DNA from: Acetivibrio alkalicellulosi | GTDB taxonomy: Bacteria > Bacillota > Clostridia > Acetivibrionales > Acetivibrionaceae | NCBI GenBank assembly: GCA_008125075.1 | Contig: VLTH01000003.1 | Span: forward strand, 478,699-542,698 | Length of the DNA stretch: 64,000 nucleotides | Reading direction: 5' to 3' | In this document: positions 16,654-26,320 of the stretch, piece by piece | Position numbering within the stretch: the stretch's first letter is position 1 | How the letters are laid out: every line of letters starts with the position of its first letter | Made by a program: the position numbers and the translations under genes | Notes under the pieces: generated by a model | Told to the model about the DNA's origin: nothing | Seen by the model: the letters and a program-made list of their open reading frames with translations, nothing else | The model's database searches: none

Positions 16654-17799
16654 ATGATAAATAGCATTTCAGTACTAGGTTCAACAGGATCAATTGGAAC
16701 TCAAACACTAGATGTAGCAAGAAATTTAAACATTAAAGTGGAGGCTTTGACAGGCAATACAAATATAGACTTACTTGAAAGTCAGGCCAGAGAATTTCTG
16801 CCTAAAATGGTTGCAGTGAAAGATGAGAAAATAGCCAATATATTAAAAGAAAGGCTTTTAGATGTCAATATAGAGGTAATAGGTGGAATAGAAGGATTGA
16901 AAAGAGCAGCAACTCTAGAATGTGTAGATGTAGTTGTTGTTTCAATTGTTGGAATAGCTGGACTTATTCCAACCCTTGAAGCTATAAAAAGCAAAAAAAA
17001 CATTGCATTGGCAAATAAAGAGACATTAGTTACTGCAGGATCAATTGTAATGGAAAAGGCAATTGAGATGGGTGTAAATGTAATCCCTATAGATAGTGAA
17101 CACTCTGCAATTTTACAATGTTTAATGGGCAATAATATAAAAGATGTATCAAAAATTATACTAACTGCATCAGGAGGACCATTTAGAGAAAAGACAATGG
17201 AAGAACTCAATAATGTTTCTTTAAAAGAGGCATTAAAGCATCCAAATTGGAACATGGGAAGCAAAATAACAATAGATTCTGCAACATTAATGAATAAAGG
17301 ACTAGAGGTCATAGAAGCAAAATGGCTTTTTGGTTTGTCTCAAAGTCAGATAGATGTGTTAGTACATCCACAGAGTATCGTTCATTCAATGGTTGAGTAT
17401 AAGGATGGATGTGTTATGGCCCAAATGGGATCACCTGACATGAGAATACCTATACAATTTGCTCTTACATATCCCGAAAGGAAAGGTAATGATTTTTCAA
17501 AATTAAACCTATTAAAGAGTGGTAGCTTGACATTTGAAATACCTGATACAAAAAGATTTCCATGTTTAAGACTTGCATACCAGGCTTTAGAAGAGGGAGG
17601 CACTATGCCTGTTGTATTAAATGCTGCAAATGAAGAAGCTGTGAGTTTGTTTATGAGAGAAAAAATAAAATTTATCCAGATACCAAATATTATTGAAGAA
17701 GCTATGGGTATGCATACACTTATAGATAAGCCATGCTTAGAAGATATTATTAATGTTGATATTTGGGCAAGAGAATTTGTAAAAAAATCTATCAATTAA
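16654..17799 (+). CDS. dxr: 1-deoxy-D-xylulose 5-phosphate reductoisomerase
   Basis: 381 aa, the NADPH-dependent second step of the MEP isoprenoid pathway (DXP to MEP). The N-terminal dinucleotide motif LGSTGSIGTQTLD, ALANKETLV, PIDSEHSAI, LTASGGPFR, HPNWNMGSKITIDSATLMNKGLE-type block and HPQSIVHSMVEY are all visible. Ribosome site is weak (AGAAGGGG). The gene lies between tandem R1 repeats and rseP. Confidence 0.97.
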   Translation: MINSISVLGSTGSIGTQTLDVARNLNIKVEALTGNTNIDLLESQAREFLPKMVAVKDEKIANILKERLLDVNIEVIGGIEGLKRAATLECVDVVVVSIVGIAGLIPTLEAIKSKKNIALANKETLVTAGSIVMEKAIEMGVNVIPIDSEHSAILQCLMGNNIKDVSKIILTASGGPFREKTMEELNNVSLKEALKHPNWNMGSKITIDSATLMNKGLEVIEAKWLFGLSQSQIDVLVHPQSIVHSMVEYKDGCVMAQMGSPDMRIPIQFALTYPERKGNDFSKLNLLKSGSLTFEIPDTKRFPCLRLAYQALEEGGTMPVVLNAANEEAVSLFMREKIKFIQIPNIIEEAMGMHTLIDKPCLEDIINVDIWAREFVKKSIN

Positions 17800-17836
17800 T
17801 ACATAAGGTGGTATAATAGAGTAAGGAGGTATATAT

Positions 17837-19117
17837 ATGAGATTATTAATGGTTATTTTAGCATTTAATTGTATTATTATTATTCATGAATTAGGACATT
17901 TTATTGTTGCAAAATTATCGGGTATAAAAGTTGAAGAATTTTCTCTTTTTATTGGACCTAAGATTTTTAGCTTTAAAAAGGGTGAAACAGTATATACTTT
18001 GAGAACTTTGCCATTACTTGCCTACGTAAAAATGGAAGGTGAGGAAGAGGCTTCAGACAGTGATAGGGCATTTCATAAAAAGCCTTTGCCAATAAGAGCA
18101 GCAGTTATTGCTGCCGGTCCTTTAGCAAATATGTTTTCAGCACTTATTATTATAATGATTTTGTATAGTATATCAGGTTATGGTACTACAATAGTTAGAA
18201 GTGTTGATGAGGATTCTCCGGCATATGCGGCAGGTATAAGAGAAGGCGATAAAATTATCCGTTATGACAACAAAAGAATATTTCAACAATTTGAGATATT
18301 TAATTATATGTTTGTATCAGAGGGTCAACCTACTCAAATAGAGTATATTAGAGGGCAAGAAAGAATTGTGAGAGAAATTCAACCAGAAATAAGGTCAGCT
18401 GAGCAATATTTGATTGGATTTTACTCACCACAGGGACAGGATTCTAACATTGTTGATAGCCTTGCAGAAGAGGGTGCAGGAATTAAAGCGGGTCTTTTGC
18501 CAGGTGACAGAATAGTAAAATTAAATGAAACTGAAGTTTTTAATGTAAGAGAAATTAGAGAATTTCTTCAGGAACATAAAGATAATCCTTTGATAGTTAC
18601 AGTAGAAAGAGAAGGTGAATTTGTTGAAATAGGACTTACACCTGAAAAATTTATTGGAGAAGAAAGCTATAATATTGGATTAAGTTTTTTAAGAGAAAAG
18701 GGTGGGTTCTTTGATATTGCCAAGAATTCGGCGGTATTTATTTACTCTAATGCTCGTATGGTTCCAGTTTCATTGGGATGGCTCATACAAGGGAAAGTGT
18801 CATTTGGACATATGGCAGGTCCTGTTGGGATAGGATCTATGATGAACGAAGCTGTACAGGATGTTCCTATGAGAGATGCCCTATTAAGACTATTAGAATT
18901 AACTGCTTTAATTAGTGTTGTTATTGGTGCTACAAATTTAGTACCTTTTCCAGCACTTGATGGAAGTAAGCTGCTTCTTTTAGGTGTTGAGGCCGTTAGA
19001 AGAAAGCCTATTCCGATTGAAAAGGAAGCCATTGTAATGACGGTAGGTTTCTTTATTTTAATAGGCCTTGCAATATTTATAACATCAAATGATATAATCC
19101 GTATAGTCAGAGGTTAA
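17837..19117 (+). CDS. rseP: Site-2 zinc metalloprotease RseP/RasP
   Basis: 426-aa intramembrane protease. HELGHF near residues 17-22 supplies the zinc histidines and the catalytic glutamate. Two PDZ-like segments follow (SVDEDSPAYAAGIREGDKI and LAEEGAGIKAGLLPGDRI). The C-terminal LVPFPALDGSK supplies the aspartate ligand. It cleaves anti-sigma factors and leftover signal peptides within the membrane. Strong AAGGAGG site. ispG starts one base after its stop. Confidence 0.95.
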   Translation: MRLLMVILAFNCIIIIHELGHFIVAKLSGIKVEEFSLFIGPKIFSFKKGETVYTLRTLPLLAYVKMEGEEEASDSDRAFHKKPLPIRAAVIAAGPLANMFSALIIIMILYSISGYGTTIVRSVDEDSPAYAAGIREGDKIIRYDNKRIFQQFEIFNYMFVSEGQPTQIEYIRGQERIVREIQPEIRSAEQYLIGFYSPQGQDSNIVDSLAEEGAGIKAGLLPGDRIVKLNETEVFNVREIREFLQEHKDNPLIVTVEREGEFVEIGLTPEKFIGEESYNIGLSFLREKGGFFDIAKNSAVFIYSNARMVPVSLGWLIQGKVSFGHMAGPVGIGSMMNEAVQDVPMRDALLRLLELTALISVVIGATNLVPFPALDGSKLLLLGVEAVRRKPIPIEKEAIVMTVGFFILIGLAIFITSNDIIRIVRG

Positions 19118-19118
19118 T

Positions 19119-20183
19119 ATGGAAAATGTTTTTTTTAATAGAAATAAAACAAAAAAGATTAGAGTTGGAAAAATCTTTGTTGGTGGAGGAGAACCTATTA
19201 CAGTTCAGTCTATGACTAATACTGATACTAGAGATGTTGTATCTACAATAAATCAAATTAAGGGATTAGAAGAAGAAGGATGTAGTATTGTCAGAGTAGC
19301 TGTTTTAGATGCTCAGGCTGCTCAGGCAATAAAGGAAATTAAAAAGTCTGTGTCAATACCTGTTGTAGCTGATATTCATTTTGATTACAGGCTTGCCATA
19401 ATGTCCATGGAAAATGGTGCAGACAAAATAAGGCTAAATCCTGGCAATATTGGTGATCGGGAAAGAGTCAGAAAAGTTGTGGAAGTTGCAAAAGAAAGAC
19501 AAATACCTATTAGAATAGGTGTCAACTCAGGATCAATAGAAAAGGCAATATTAAAAAAATATAATGGCGTTTCACCCGAAGCAATGGTTGAAAGTGCTCT
19601 AGAACATGCTAGGATATTAGAAGAAGAAGGTTTTTTTGACATAGTTTTTTCTTTGAAAGCATCAAGTGTGCCTATGACTATAGCTGCTTATAGATTGATG
19701 TCAAAAAAAACTAACTACCCTTTACATCTAGGAGTAACGGAGGCAGGTACTGTAAATGGAGGAACAATAAAGTCGTCTATTGGCATAGGATGCCTTTTAG
19801 CTGAAGGAATAGGTGATACAATTAGGGTATCCTTAACTGGTGAGCCTAAAAATGAGGTAAGGGTAGGAAACGCAATACTTAAATCACTGGGTTTAAAAAA
19901 AGGAGGCATTGACTTTGTATCATGTCCTACCTGTGGAAGATGCAGAATAAATCTTATTGACATTGCAAATGAAGTTGAAAATAAGTTAAGCAGCATCAAC
20001 AAAGATATTAAGGTAGCTATAATGGGGTGTGAAGTAAATGGCCCTGGTGAAGCAAAAGAAGCAGATATTGGTATTGCAGGAGGGATAAACGAAGCACTCC
20101 TATTTAAAAAGGGGCAGATTGTAAGAAAGATTGCCCAAGAAAATGTTGTAAATGAGCTGCTTGAAGAAATACGCAAGCTTTAA
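19119..20183 (+). CDS. ispG: (E)-4-hydroxy-3-methylbut-2-enyl-diphosphate synthase
   Basis: 354-aa 4Fe-4S enzyme, the penultimate MEP-pathway step. VGGGEPITVQSMTNTDTRDV-type N terminus, ADIHFDYRLA, KIRLNPGNIG and GVNSGSIE in the TIM barrel. C-terminal cluster ligands are in CPTCGRC and MGCEVNGPGEAKEAD. It is translationally linked to rseP (1-base gap). With dxr this places two MEP genes around rseP, the usual Clostridia arrangement. Confidence 0.97.
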   Translation: MENVFFNRNKTKKIRVGKIFVGGGEPITVQSMTNTDTRDVVSTINQIKGLEEEGCSIVRVAVLDAQAAQAIKEIKKSVSIPVVADIHFDYRLAIMSMENGADKIRLNPGNIGDRERVRKVVEVAKERQIPIRIGVNSGSIEKAILKKYNGVSPEAMVESALEHARILEEEGFFDIVFSLKASSVPMTIAAYRLMSKKTNYPLHLGVTEAGTVNGGTIKSSIGIGCLLAEGIGDTIRVSLTGEPKNEVRVGNAILKSLGLKKGGIDFVSCPTCGRCRINLIDIANEVENKLSSINKDIKVAIMGCEVNGPGEAKEADIGIAGGINEALLFKKGQIVRKIAQENVVNELLEEIRKL

Positions 20184-20226
20184 AATATATGTATATGACT
20201 TTTAATACAAGGCATACTAATCCTAA

Positions 20227-20430
20227 ATAGAAATTCATGAGCAAAAGCTTAGCAACATAGGTTGAAAAGAATAATGCGAATGAATTTCTATGCACATGTG
20301 CATGTTTGCGAAGCAAACAAATTGCACGTGCATAAAATCAAAGGTTCTATTCTGAAAAGTATTTTCAGAATAGAAATTCATGAGCAAAAAGCTTAGCAAC
20401 ATAGGTTGAAAAGTATAATGCGAAATTTAG
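20227..20430. repeat. Composite repeat: R3 - R4 - palindrome - R3
   Basis: Fills the gap between ispG and the glycosyltransferase. R3 copy 1 (20227-20291) has perfect 12-bp inverted ends, ATAGAAATTCAT and ATGAATTTCTAT. It is followed by an R4 palindrome (20290-20331), a perfect 14-bp palindrome TTCTATTCTGAAAA/TTTTCAGAATAGAA (about 20345-20375), and a partial second R3 copy (about 20370-20426) with 40-odd bases matching copy 1 almost exactly. Confidence 0.85.
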
Positions 20431-20443
20431 GAGTTGGTATGTT

Positions 20444-21079
20444 TTGATTGTAAGTGCTATTATTCCAGCTTATAACGAAGAAAGTACAATTGGAAATGTG
20501 ATTAGCACATTAAGGAGAATTCCTGTTATTGGTGAAATAATTGTTGTAAGTGATGGTTCTACTGATAATACATCTGATGTTGCAAGAAATCTTGGAGCTA
20601 AAGTTATTGAATTTCATGAAAATAGAGGAAAAGGAGCTGCAATAAAAACTGCTCTTGATGTTTGTAAAGGAAGTAGTATCCTTTTTCTTGATGCTGACCT
20701 TATTGGACTTAAAAAAGAACATGTCTACATGTTGATTATGCCAGTAATTGACAATAAAGCTGATATGACTGTTGGCGTATTTACAAGTGGCAGGTTGTAT
20801 ACAAATCTTTCTCATAAAGTTTCACCTGGCTTATCAGGTCAAAGAGCAATAAAAAAACATATTTTAGACAGTATGGAGAATGTGGATTTAACTGGTTTTG
20901 GAATTGAAATGGCTCTTAATCAACATGCTAAGGAAATGAATCTTCGGGTTGAAGAGATAGAGCTTGAAGGAATGACTCATGTTATGAAAGAAGAAAAGTT
21001 TGGCGTTTTTAGAGGTGTTGGACGCAGGATGAAGATGTATTGGCAAATAGTAAAAGGTGCACGGCTTGCAAAAAGATAA
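20444..21079 (+). CDS. Family 2 glycosyltransferase
   Basis: 211-aa GT-A fold protein: IPAYNEESTIGNVISTL, VSDGSTDNT and a DXD-type LDADLIG. The short length and no C-terminal membrane anchor resemble dolichyl-phosphate-mannose-synthase-like or glucosyl-3-phosphoglycerate-type GT2 proteins. Sugar donor and acceptor cannot be told. TTG start after TAGGAGTTGGTATGTT; the nearby ATG is out of frame. The gene is framed by a composite repeat and a terminator, so it is probably monocistronic. Confidence 0.88.
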   Translation: MIVSAIIPAYNEESTIGNVISTLRRIPVIGEIIVVSDGSTDNTSDVARNLGAKVIEFHENRGKGAAIKTALDVCKGSSILFLDADLIGLKKEHVYMLIMPVIDNKADMTVGVFTSGRLYTNLSHKVSPGLSGQRAIKKHILDSMENVDLTGFGIEMALNQHAKEMNLRVEEIELEGMTHVMKEEKFGVFRGVGRRMKMYWQIVKGARLAKR

Positions 21080-21083
21080 AAAC

Positions 21084-21115
21084 GGACAGGTGCTATAAAG
21101 TACCTGTCCCCTCTT
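21084..21115 (+). terminator. Terminator after the glycosyltransferase
   Basis: GGACAGGT (21084-21091) pairs with ACCTGTCC (21102-21109), followed by CCTCTTTAA. Confidence 0.7.
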
Positions 21116-21185
21116 TAATAATTGGTATATTTGTGCTAGAATTATTTTATCTATCACAAGTAAAAGAAAGAGGAGTTTTTATTGA

Positions 21186-24100
21186 ATGCAAAAGCTTATC
21201 GAATTGTTTCCAGAAGTTTTTAATGATGAGAAATCAAATGGTCATTTTAAGAGTGTGCAAATACAAAATATAAATGCATATAAAAAATCCAGGAAGCTCG
21301 AAATATTTATAAAATCAGATAAATTAATACCTGTTTTACATTTAGATAAACTAGAACAAAAGTTTAAAAACTGTTTTGCACTTGAAGAAGTTGCTATTAA
21401 ACCTGTATTTACAGTTGATTTATCTTTAAAGGAAGTTTTAGAAGCTTATTGGGATAGTATTGTTCATTTTCTGATCAAAAATATAGCTATTTGTAGAGGG
21501 TTGCTTGATGGATGTAAATGGAACTTAAATGACAATATATTAAAAATAGGTTTAAAAACAAAAGGATCTGACATTTTAAAGTATAGAAATTGCAATAAGA
21601 TATTGGAAAAACTATTTAAAGAATCGTTTAATGTAAATGTAAAGGTTGAATTTGAAGACTTTGAAATGGATGCAGACAAAAGAGAAAAATATATGGAATT
21701 AAAAGTAAGTGAAGAAAGCAAAGTTGTGAGTGCTACTGTTGTCAAAAATGATATAGTAAATTCAAAGAGTAATGAAAATGTTCTAAAAGTGAAAAAAGTT
21801 AAGACAACTCCTGGTTCCGATGATGTTGTTATTGGAAAAAGCTTTAATGAAAGCATGGTAAATATATCAGAGGTAACTCAGGATTCCGGAAGAATTTCAG
21901 TATTAGGAGAGATTTTTAGAACAGAAATAAGAGAACTAAAAAGCGGAAAGTTTTTATACATATTTGATATGACGGATTATACAGGTTCTCTCACAGTGAA
22001 GCTTTTTGTAGATAAAGAAAAAATTGGTGGCATAAAAGAAGAGATTAGAGAAGGGCTATGTGTAAAAGTAAGAGGTGATGCTCAGTATGATAAATTCTCA
22101 AAAGAACTTACTGTACTTGCATCAGATATTTGTAAAGTTCCTAAGGAAATAAAACAGGATAATGCAAAGGAAAAAAGGGTTGAACTACATCTACATACTC
22201 AAATGAGTTCATTAGATGCTATCACTTCTGTTAAAGAATTAGTTAAAAGGGCAGCACAATGGGGACATAGAGCAATAGCAATTACTGATCATGGAGTTGT
22301 TCAGGCTTATCCTGATGCATGTGATGCAGGAAAGAAGAATAATATAAAAATAATCTATGGAATAGAAGCTTATTTGCTTGATGATAAAGTACCTATAGTA
22401 TATAATTCAGAAGGCCAATTGGTTGACAGTGATTTTGTTGCTTTTGATATTGAGACAACAGGTTTAAATGCTGATAAAGATAAGATAACAGAAATTGGTG
22501 CTGTTAAAATTAGAAATGGAAAGGTAATTGATACCTTCAGTACTTTTGTAAACCCTGAGATTCCTATACCTTCTCATATTACAAAACTTACGGGAATAAC
22601 TAATGAAATGGTACAAAGGGCTCCTGTTATTAATGAGGTGTTATCTGAATTCTTAGATTTTATTAAGGGAGCAGTATTGGTTGCCCACAATGCTTCTTTT
22701 GATATGGGTTTTATTAGAGTAAATTGTGGGAAAATTGGTAAAAATCATTGTTACACAGTACTTGATACATTGGAATTATCCCGCCAGATGTTTCCTCAGT
22801 TAAAAAAACATAAATTGAATTTAGTAGCAAATCATTTGGGCGTTAAATTGGAAAATCATCACAGAGCCCTTGATGATGCCATGGCATGTGGAGAAATTCT
22901 TATAAAGTGTATTGAAATTCTAAAAGAAAAGAATGTAACAACAATTGATGATATTCAAAGTGCTCTTGGAAATAGTATTAATTATAAACAGGCAAATACT
23001 AACCATGCAATTATACTTGTAAAAAATTATACTGGACTTAAGAATCTTTATAAAATTGTTTCTAAATCACACCTTGAGTATTTTTATAAAAAGCCTCGTG
23101 TACCAAAAAAACTTTTTATGGATCATAGAGAAGGTCTTATTATAGGAAGTGCATGTGAAGCAGGAGAGCTTTATAGAGCTATATTAGGAAAAAGAAGTGA
23201 TGACGATATTTCTAAGATTGCTAGATTTTATGATTATTTAGAAATACAGCCATTGGGAAACAATCAATTTCTTATAAATAATGGAATGGTAGGTAGCCAG
23301 GAAGAACTTAAGAATATTAATAGAAAAATAATTGAACTTGGTGAAAAGTACAATAAACCTGTCGTAGCTACATGTGATGTACATTTTATGGATCCTAAGG
23401 ATGAGGTTTTTAGAAGAATACTTATGGCTGGACAGGGATTTAGTGATGCAGATAACCAGGCACCTATTTACTTTAGGACAACTGATGAAATGTTGGAAGA
23501 ATTTGCTTACTTGGGGGAAGATAAGTCATATGAGGTAGTAGTTGAAAATACAAATAAAGTAGCTGACATGTGTGAGGATATACGTCCTATACCAGATGGT
23601 ACATTTCCTCCTAGAATAGATGGTGCAGAGGAAGAAATGAAAGACTTGTCAATTACAAAAGCTAAAGAAATCTATGGCGATGAAATACCTAAACTTGTAA
23701 AAGAACGTATGGATAGGGAATTAAATTCTATTATAAAAAATGGTTTTTCAGTTATGTATATAATAGCACAAAAATTAGTACATAAATCATTAGAAGATGG
23801 TTACCTTGTTGGTTCAAGGGGTTCTGTAGGTTCTTCCTTTGTAGCATTTTTGACTGGAATTACTGAAGTAAATTCCTTGCCGCCACACTATATATGTGTA
23901 AAATGTAAGTATTCAGAGTTTATTGAAGATGGTAGTTGTGGATGTGGTTTTGACTTACCTGATAAGAACTGTCCTGTTTGTCATAGTCCATTAAAAAAAG
24001 ATGGATATGATATTCCCTTTGAAACTTTTCTAGGATTTGATGGGGATAAGGAGCCGGATATAGATTTAAACTTTTCTGGAGACTATCAGCCTAATGCTCA

Positions 24101-25475
24101 TAAGTACACTGAGGAGCTTTTTGGAGAAGGACATGTATATAGAGCAGGAACAATTGCAACTATTGCAGAAAAAACTGCATTTGGATTTGTGAAGAATTAT
24201 TTAGATGATAGAGAGATAATAACAACAAATGCAGAGATAACAAGACTTGTAAAGGGATGTACAGGTGTCAAGAGGACAACTGGTCAGCATCCAGGTGGTG
24301 TTATGATTGTACCGCAAGATAAGGAGATATATGAGTTTTGTCCTATACAACGACCGGCAGATGACATTACATCAAACATAACAACAACACATTTTGATTA
24401 TCATTCTATAAGTGGAAGGCTCTTAAAGCTTGATATTCTTGGGCACGATGACCCCACGGTAATTAAAATGCTTGAAGACTTAACTGGAATAGACGCAACA
24501 ACAATAATAATTGGTGAAAAAAAGACTATGGGTATATTTAGCAGCACTGAGCCTTTAGGAATAAGTCCTAAAGATATAAATAGCCAGGTAGGAACTTTTG
24601 CTATTCCTGAGTTTGGAACTAAGTTTGTAAGACAAATGCTGGTAGATACAAAACCAACTACTTTTTCAGAGCTTATAAGAATATCAGGATTGTCCCATGG
24701 GACAGATGTATGGCTAAATAATGCTCAGGATTTAATAAAAAACAATATAACAACATTATCTGAAGTTATTTGTACTAGAGATGATATAATGCTTTATTTG
24801 ATTTACTCAAAACTTCCTCCAAAAACTGCTTTTAAAATAATGGAAGATGTGAGAAAGGGAAAAGGATTAAAAGAGGAATATGAGGAAATTATGAAAGAAC
24901 ATAAAGTTCCCAGCTGGTATATTGACTCATGTAAGAAAATAAAATATATGTTCCCTAAAGCCCATGCGGCAGCATATGTTATGATGGCATTTAGAATTGC
25001 ATGGTTTAAAGTATATCATCCAAAAGCTTTTTATGTTACATATTTTACAGTAAGGGCAGATGACTTTGATGCAGAGCTTATGTGCAACGGACAGGACAAG
25101 GTTAGAAATAAAATAAAAGAACTTGAACAAAGAGGAAATACTCTTACACAAAAAGAGAAAAATGTCCTAACTATTTTAGAGGTTGCAAATGAAATGTATG
25201 CAAGGGGTATAAATTTTCTTCCTATTAATTTATATAAATCTGATGCTACTAAGTTTCAGATAACCGATGAAGGCATAAGGCCTCCATTAAATGCCCTTCA
25301 AGGACTTGGAAGTGCTGCAGCACAGAATATTGTTGAAGCAAGGAAAGGTGGAGAGTTTATATCTATTGATGATTTAAGGGTAAAATCTAAAATTAGTAAG
25401 GCAGTGATAGAAATTCTTCAAAACAATGGTTGCCTAAAGGATTTACCCGAGAGCAATCAAATTAGTTTATTCTGA
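21186..25475 (+). CDS. polC: DNA polymerase III alpha subunit, PolC type
   Basis: 1429 aa, the replicative polymerase of low-G+C Gram-positives. Order: N-terminal domain, OB fold (about 230-325), PHP domain from about 331 (RVELHLHTQMS, AITDHG) split by a DEDDh 3'-5' exonuclease (about 415-580; AFDIETTGL, AHNASFD, HRALDDA). A cysteine-rich zinc site follows (CVKCKYSE, CGCGF, CPVCHS), then the palm with catalytic acids in EPDIDLNFSG (about 956-965). The C terminus ends NQISLF. ATG after GAGGAG. It is intact and of usual length. Confidence 0.98.
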   Translation: MQKLIELFPEVFNDEKSNGHFKSVQIQNINAYKKSRKLEIFIKSDKLIPVLHLDKLEQKFKNCFALEEVAIKPVFTVDLSLKEVLEAYWDSIVHFLIKNIAICRGLLDGCKWNLNDNILKIGLKTKGSDILKYRNCNKILEKLFKESFNVNVKVEFEDFEMDADKREKYMELKVSEESKVVSATVVKNDIVNSKSNENVLKVKKVKTTPGSDDVVIGKSFNESMVNISEVTQDSGRISVLGEIFRTEIRELKSGKFLYIFDMTDYTGSLTVKLFVDKEKIGGIKEEIREGLCVKVRGDAQYDKFSKELTVLASDICKVPKEIKQDNAKEKRVELHLHTQMSSLDAITSVKELVKRAAQWGHRAIAITDHGVVQAYPDACDAGKKNNIKIIYGIEAYLLDDKVPIVYNSEGQLVDSDFVAFDIETTGLNADKDKITEIGAVKIRNGKVIDTFSTFVNPEIPIPSHITKLTGITNEMVQRAPVINEVLSEFLDFIKGAVLVAHNASFDMGFIRVNCGKIGKNHCYTVLDTLELSRQMFPQLKKHKLNLVANHLGVKLENHHRALDDAMACGEILIKCIEILKEKNVTTIDDIQSALGNSINYKQANTNHAIILVKNYTGLKNLYKIVSKSHLEYFYKKPRVPKKLFMDHREGLIIGSACEAGELYRAILGKRSDDDISKIARFYDYLEIQPLGNNQFLINNGMVGSQEELKNINRKIIELGEKYNKPVVATCDVHFMDPKDEVFRRILMAGQGFSDADNQAPIYFRTTDEMLEEFAYLGEDKSYEVVVENTNKVADMCEDIRPIPDGTFPPRIDGAEEEMKDLSITKAKEIYGDEIPKLVKERMDRELNSIIKNGFSVMYIIAQKLVHKSLEDGYLVGSRGSVGSSFVAFLTGITEVNSLPPHYICVKCKYSEFIEDGSCGCGFDLPDKNCPVCHSPLKKDGYDIPFETFLGFDGDKEPDIDLNFSGDYQPNAHKYTEELFGEGHVYRAGTIATIAEKTAFGFVKNYLDDREIITTNAEITRLVKGCTGVKRTTGQHPGGVMIVPQDKEIYEFCPIQRPADDITSNITTTHFDYHSISGRLLKLDILGHDDPTVIKMLEDLTGIDATTIIIGEKKTMGIFSSTEPLGISPKDINSQVGTFAIPEFGTKFVRQMLVDTKPTTFSELIRISGLSHGTDVWLNNAQDLIKNNITTLSEVICTRDDIMLYLIYSKLPPKTAFKIMEDVRKGKGLKEEYEEIMKEHKVPSWYIDSCKKIKYMFPKAHAAAYVMMAFRIAWFKVYHPKAFYVTYFTVRADDFDAELMCNGQDKVRNKIKELEQRGNTLTQKEKNVLTILEVANEMYARGINFLPINLYKSDATKFQITDEGIRPPLNALQGLGSAAAQNIVEARKGGEFISIDDLRVKSKISKAVIEILQNNGCLKDLPESNQISLF

Positions 25476-25501
25476 TAATAGAATCTATTAATTTAGTGAG
25501 C

Positions 25502-25531
25502 GTGCCATTTGTTTGGTACGCAAACAGGCAC
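25502..25531. repeat. R4 palindrome, copy 2
   Basis: GTGCCATTTGTTTG pairs with GCAAACAGGCAC. It lies downstream of polC and may terminate it although no T run follows. A TTTTTATTCTATG...TTATTCTGAAAATAA segment nearby resembles the flank of the other R4 copies. Confidence 0.75.
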
Positions 25532-25613
25532 ATGTCCATATACAATTATCTCCATTAGACTTTTTATTCTATGTTTATTCTGAAAATAATTATTATAAAT
25601 AATAATAAAAATA

Positions 25614-25642
25614 TTGATAATTACAGATAATAATGATATAAT
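25614..25642 (+). promoter_or_regulatory. Promoter of the rimP-nusA-infB operon
   Basis: TTGATA (25614-25619), 17-bp spacer, TATAAT (25637-25642). Confidence 0.8.
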
Positions 25643-25676
25643 ACTTTTGGATTAAAGCAAATAGGAAGCTGATGGC

Positions 25677-25710
25677 AAAGAGTGGGGGTTGATCCCACTC
25701 TTTCGTATTA
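25677..25710 (+). promoter_or_regulatory. rimP leader hairpin (terminator-like)
   Basis: AAAGAGTGGG (25677-25686) pairs perfectly with CCCACTCTTT (25694-25703), followed by CGTATTATTTT. It lies about 30 nt into the transcript and 110 nt before rimP. Similar hairpins occur ahead of rimP-nusA in other Firmicutes and could serve NusA-dependent attenuation; that role is inference. Confidence 0.6.
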
Positions 25711-25818
25711 TTTTAGATTTTAGAGAATAATCCAGACATAAAAGGTAAGGATATGATACTAAAACTTATTTAAAAGAATGGTAAATAAAAATACTAGTTT
25801 CCTTTTATGGAGGTAGAT

Positions 25819-26283
25819 ATGGCAAAAAAAAATATTGAAGAAATTGTAACTGGTTTGGCACAGCCCATTGTAGAAAAATATTTATTTGAATTAGTAGACG
25901 TTGAGTTTTTAAAGGAAGGATCAAGTTGGTACTTAAGGATCTATATAGACAAACCAGGAGGTATAGCCATTGACGATTGCAAGGTTGTTAGTGAAGAAAT
26001 AAGTGATTTGCTGGATAAAGAAGATCCAATTTCTCAGAGCTATTTTCTTGAGGTATCTTCACCTGGACTAGAAAGACCTCTTAAAAAGGATTCTGATTTT
26101 GAAAAGTTTAAAGGTGAGTTAGTTGAAGTTAAATTATTTAAGGCTTACGATGGCAAAAAAATATTTGAAGGCGAACTCGTGGGATTGATAGATAATAAAA
26201 TAGTTATAAAATTTGATGACAAGGAAACAATTGAATTTGAAAGAGAAAAGGTTTCATTGATAAGAAGGTCTATTAGATTTTGA
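25819..26283 (+). CDS. rimP: Ribosome maturation factor RimP
   Basis: 154 aa, needed for 30S subunit maturation. N-terminal domain with LAQPIVEKYLFELVDVEFLKEG-type block and LRIYIDKPGG, followed by the conserved YFLEVSSPGLERPLKKDSDFEKF linker and an SH3-like C-terminal domain. I start at the second ATG because the first ATG is part of the TATGGAGGT ribosome site. First gene of a long translation/transcription operon. Confidence 0.95.
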   Translation: MAKKNIEEIVTGLAQPIVEKYLFELVDVEFLKEGSSWYLRIYIDKPGGIAIDDCKVVSEEISDLLDKEDPISQSYFLEVSSPGLERPLKKDSDFEKFKGELVEVKLFKAYDGKKIFEGELVGLIDNKIVIKFDDKETIEFEREKVSLIRRSIRF

Positions 26284-26320
26284 ATGTTTACTTACTGAAA
26301 TAAAACAAGGAGGTTCTAAA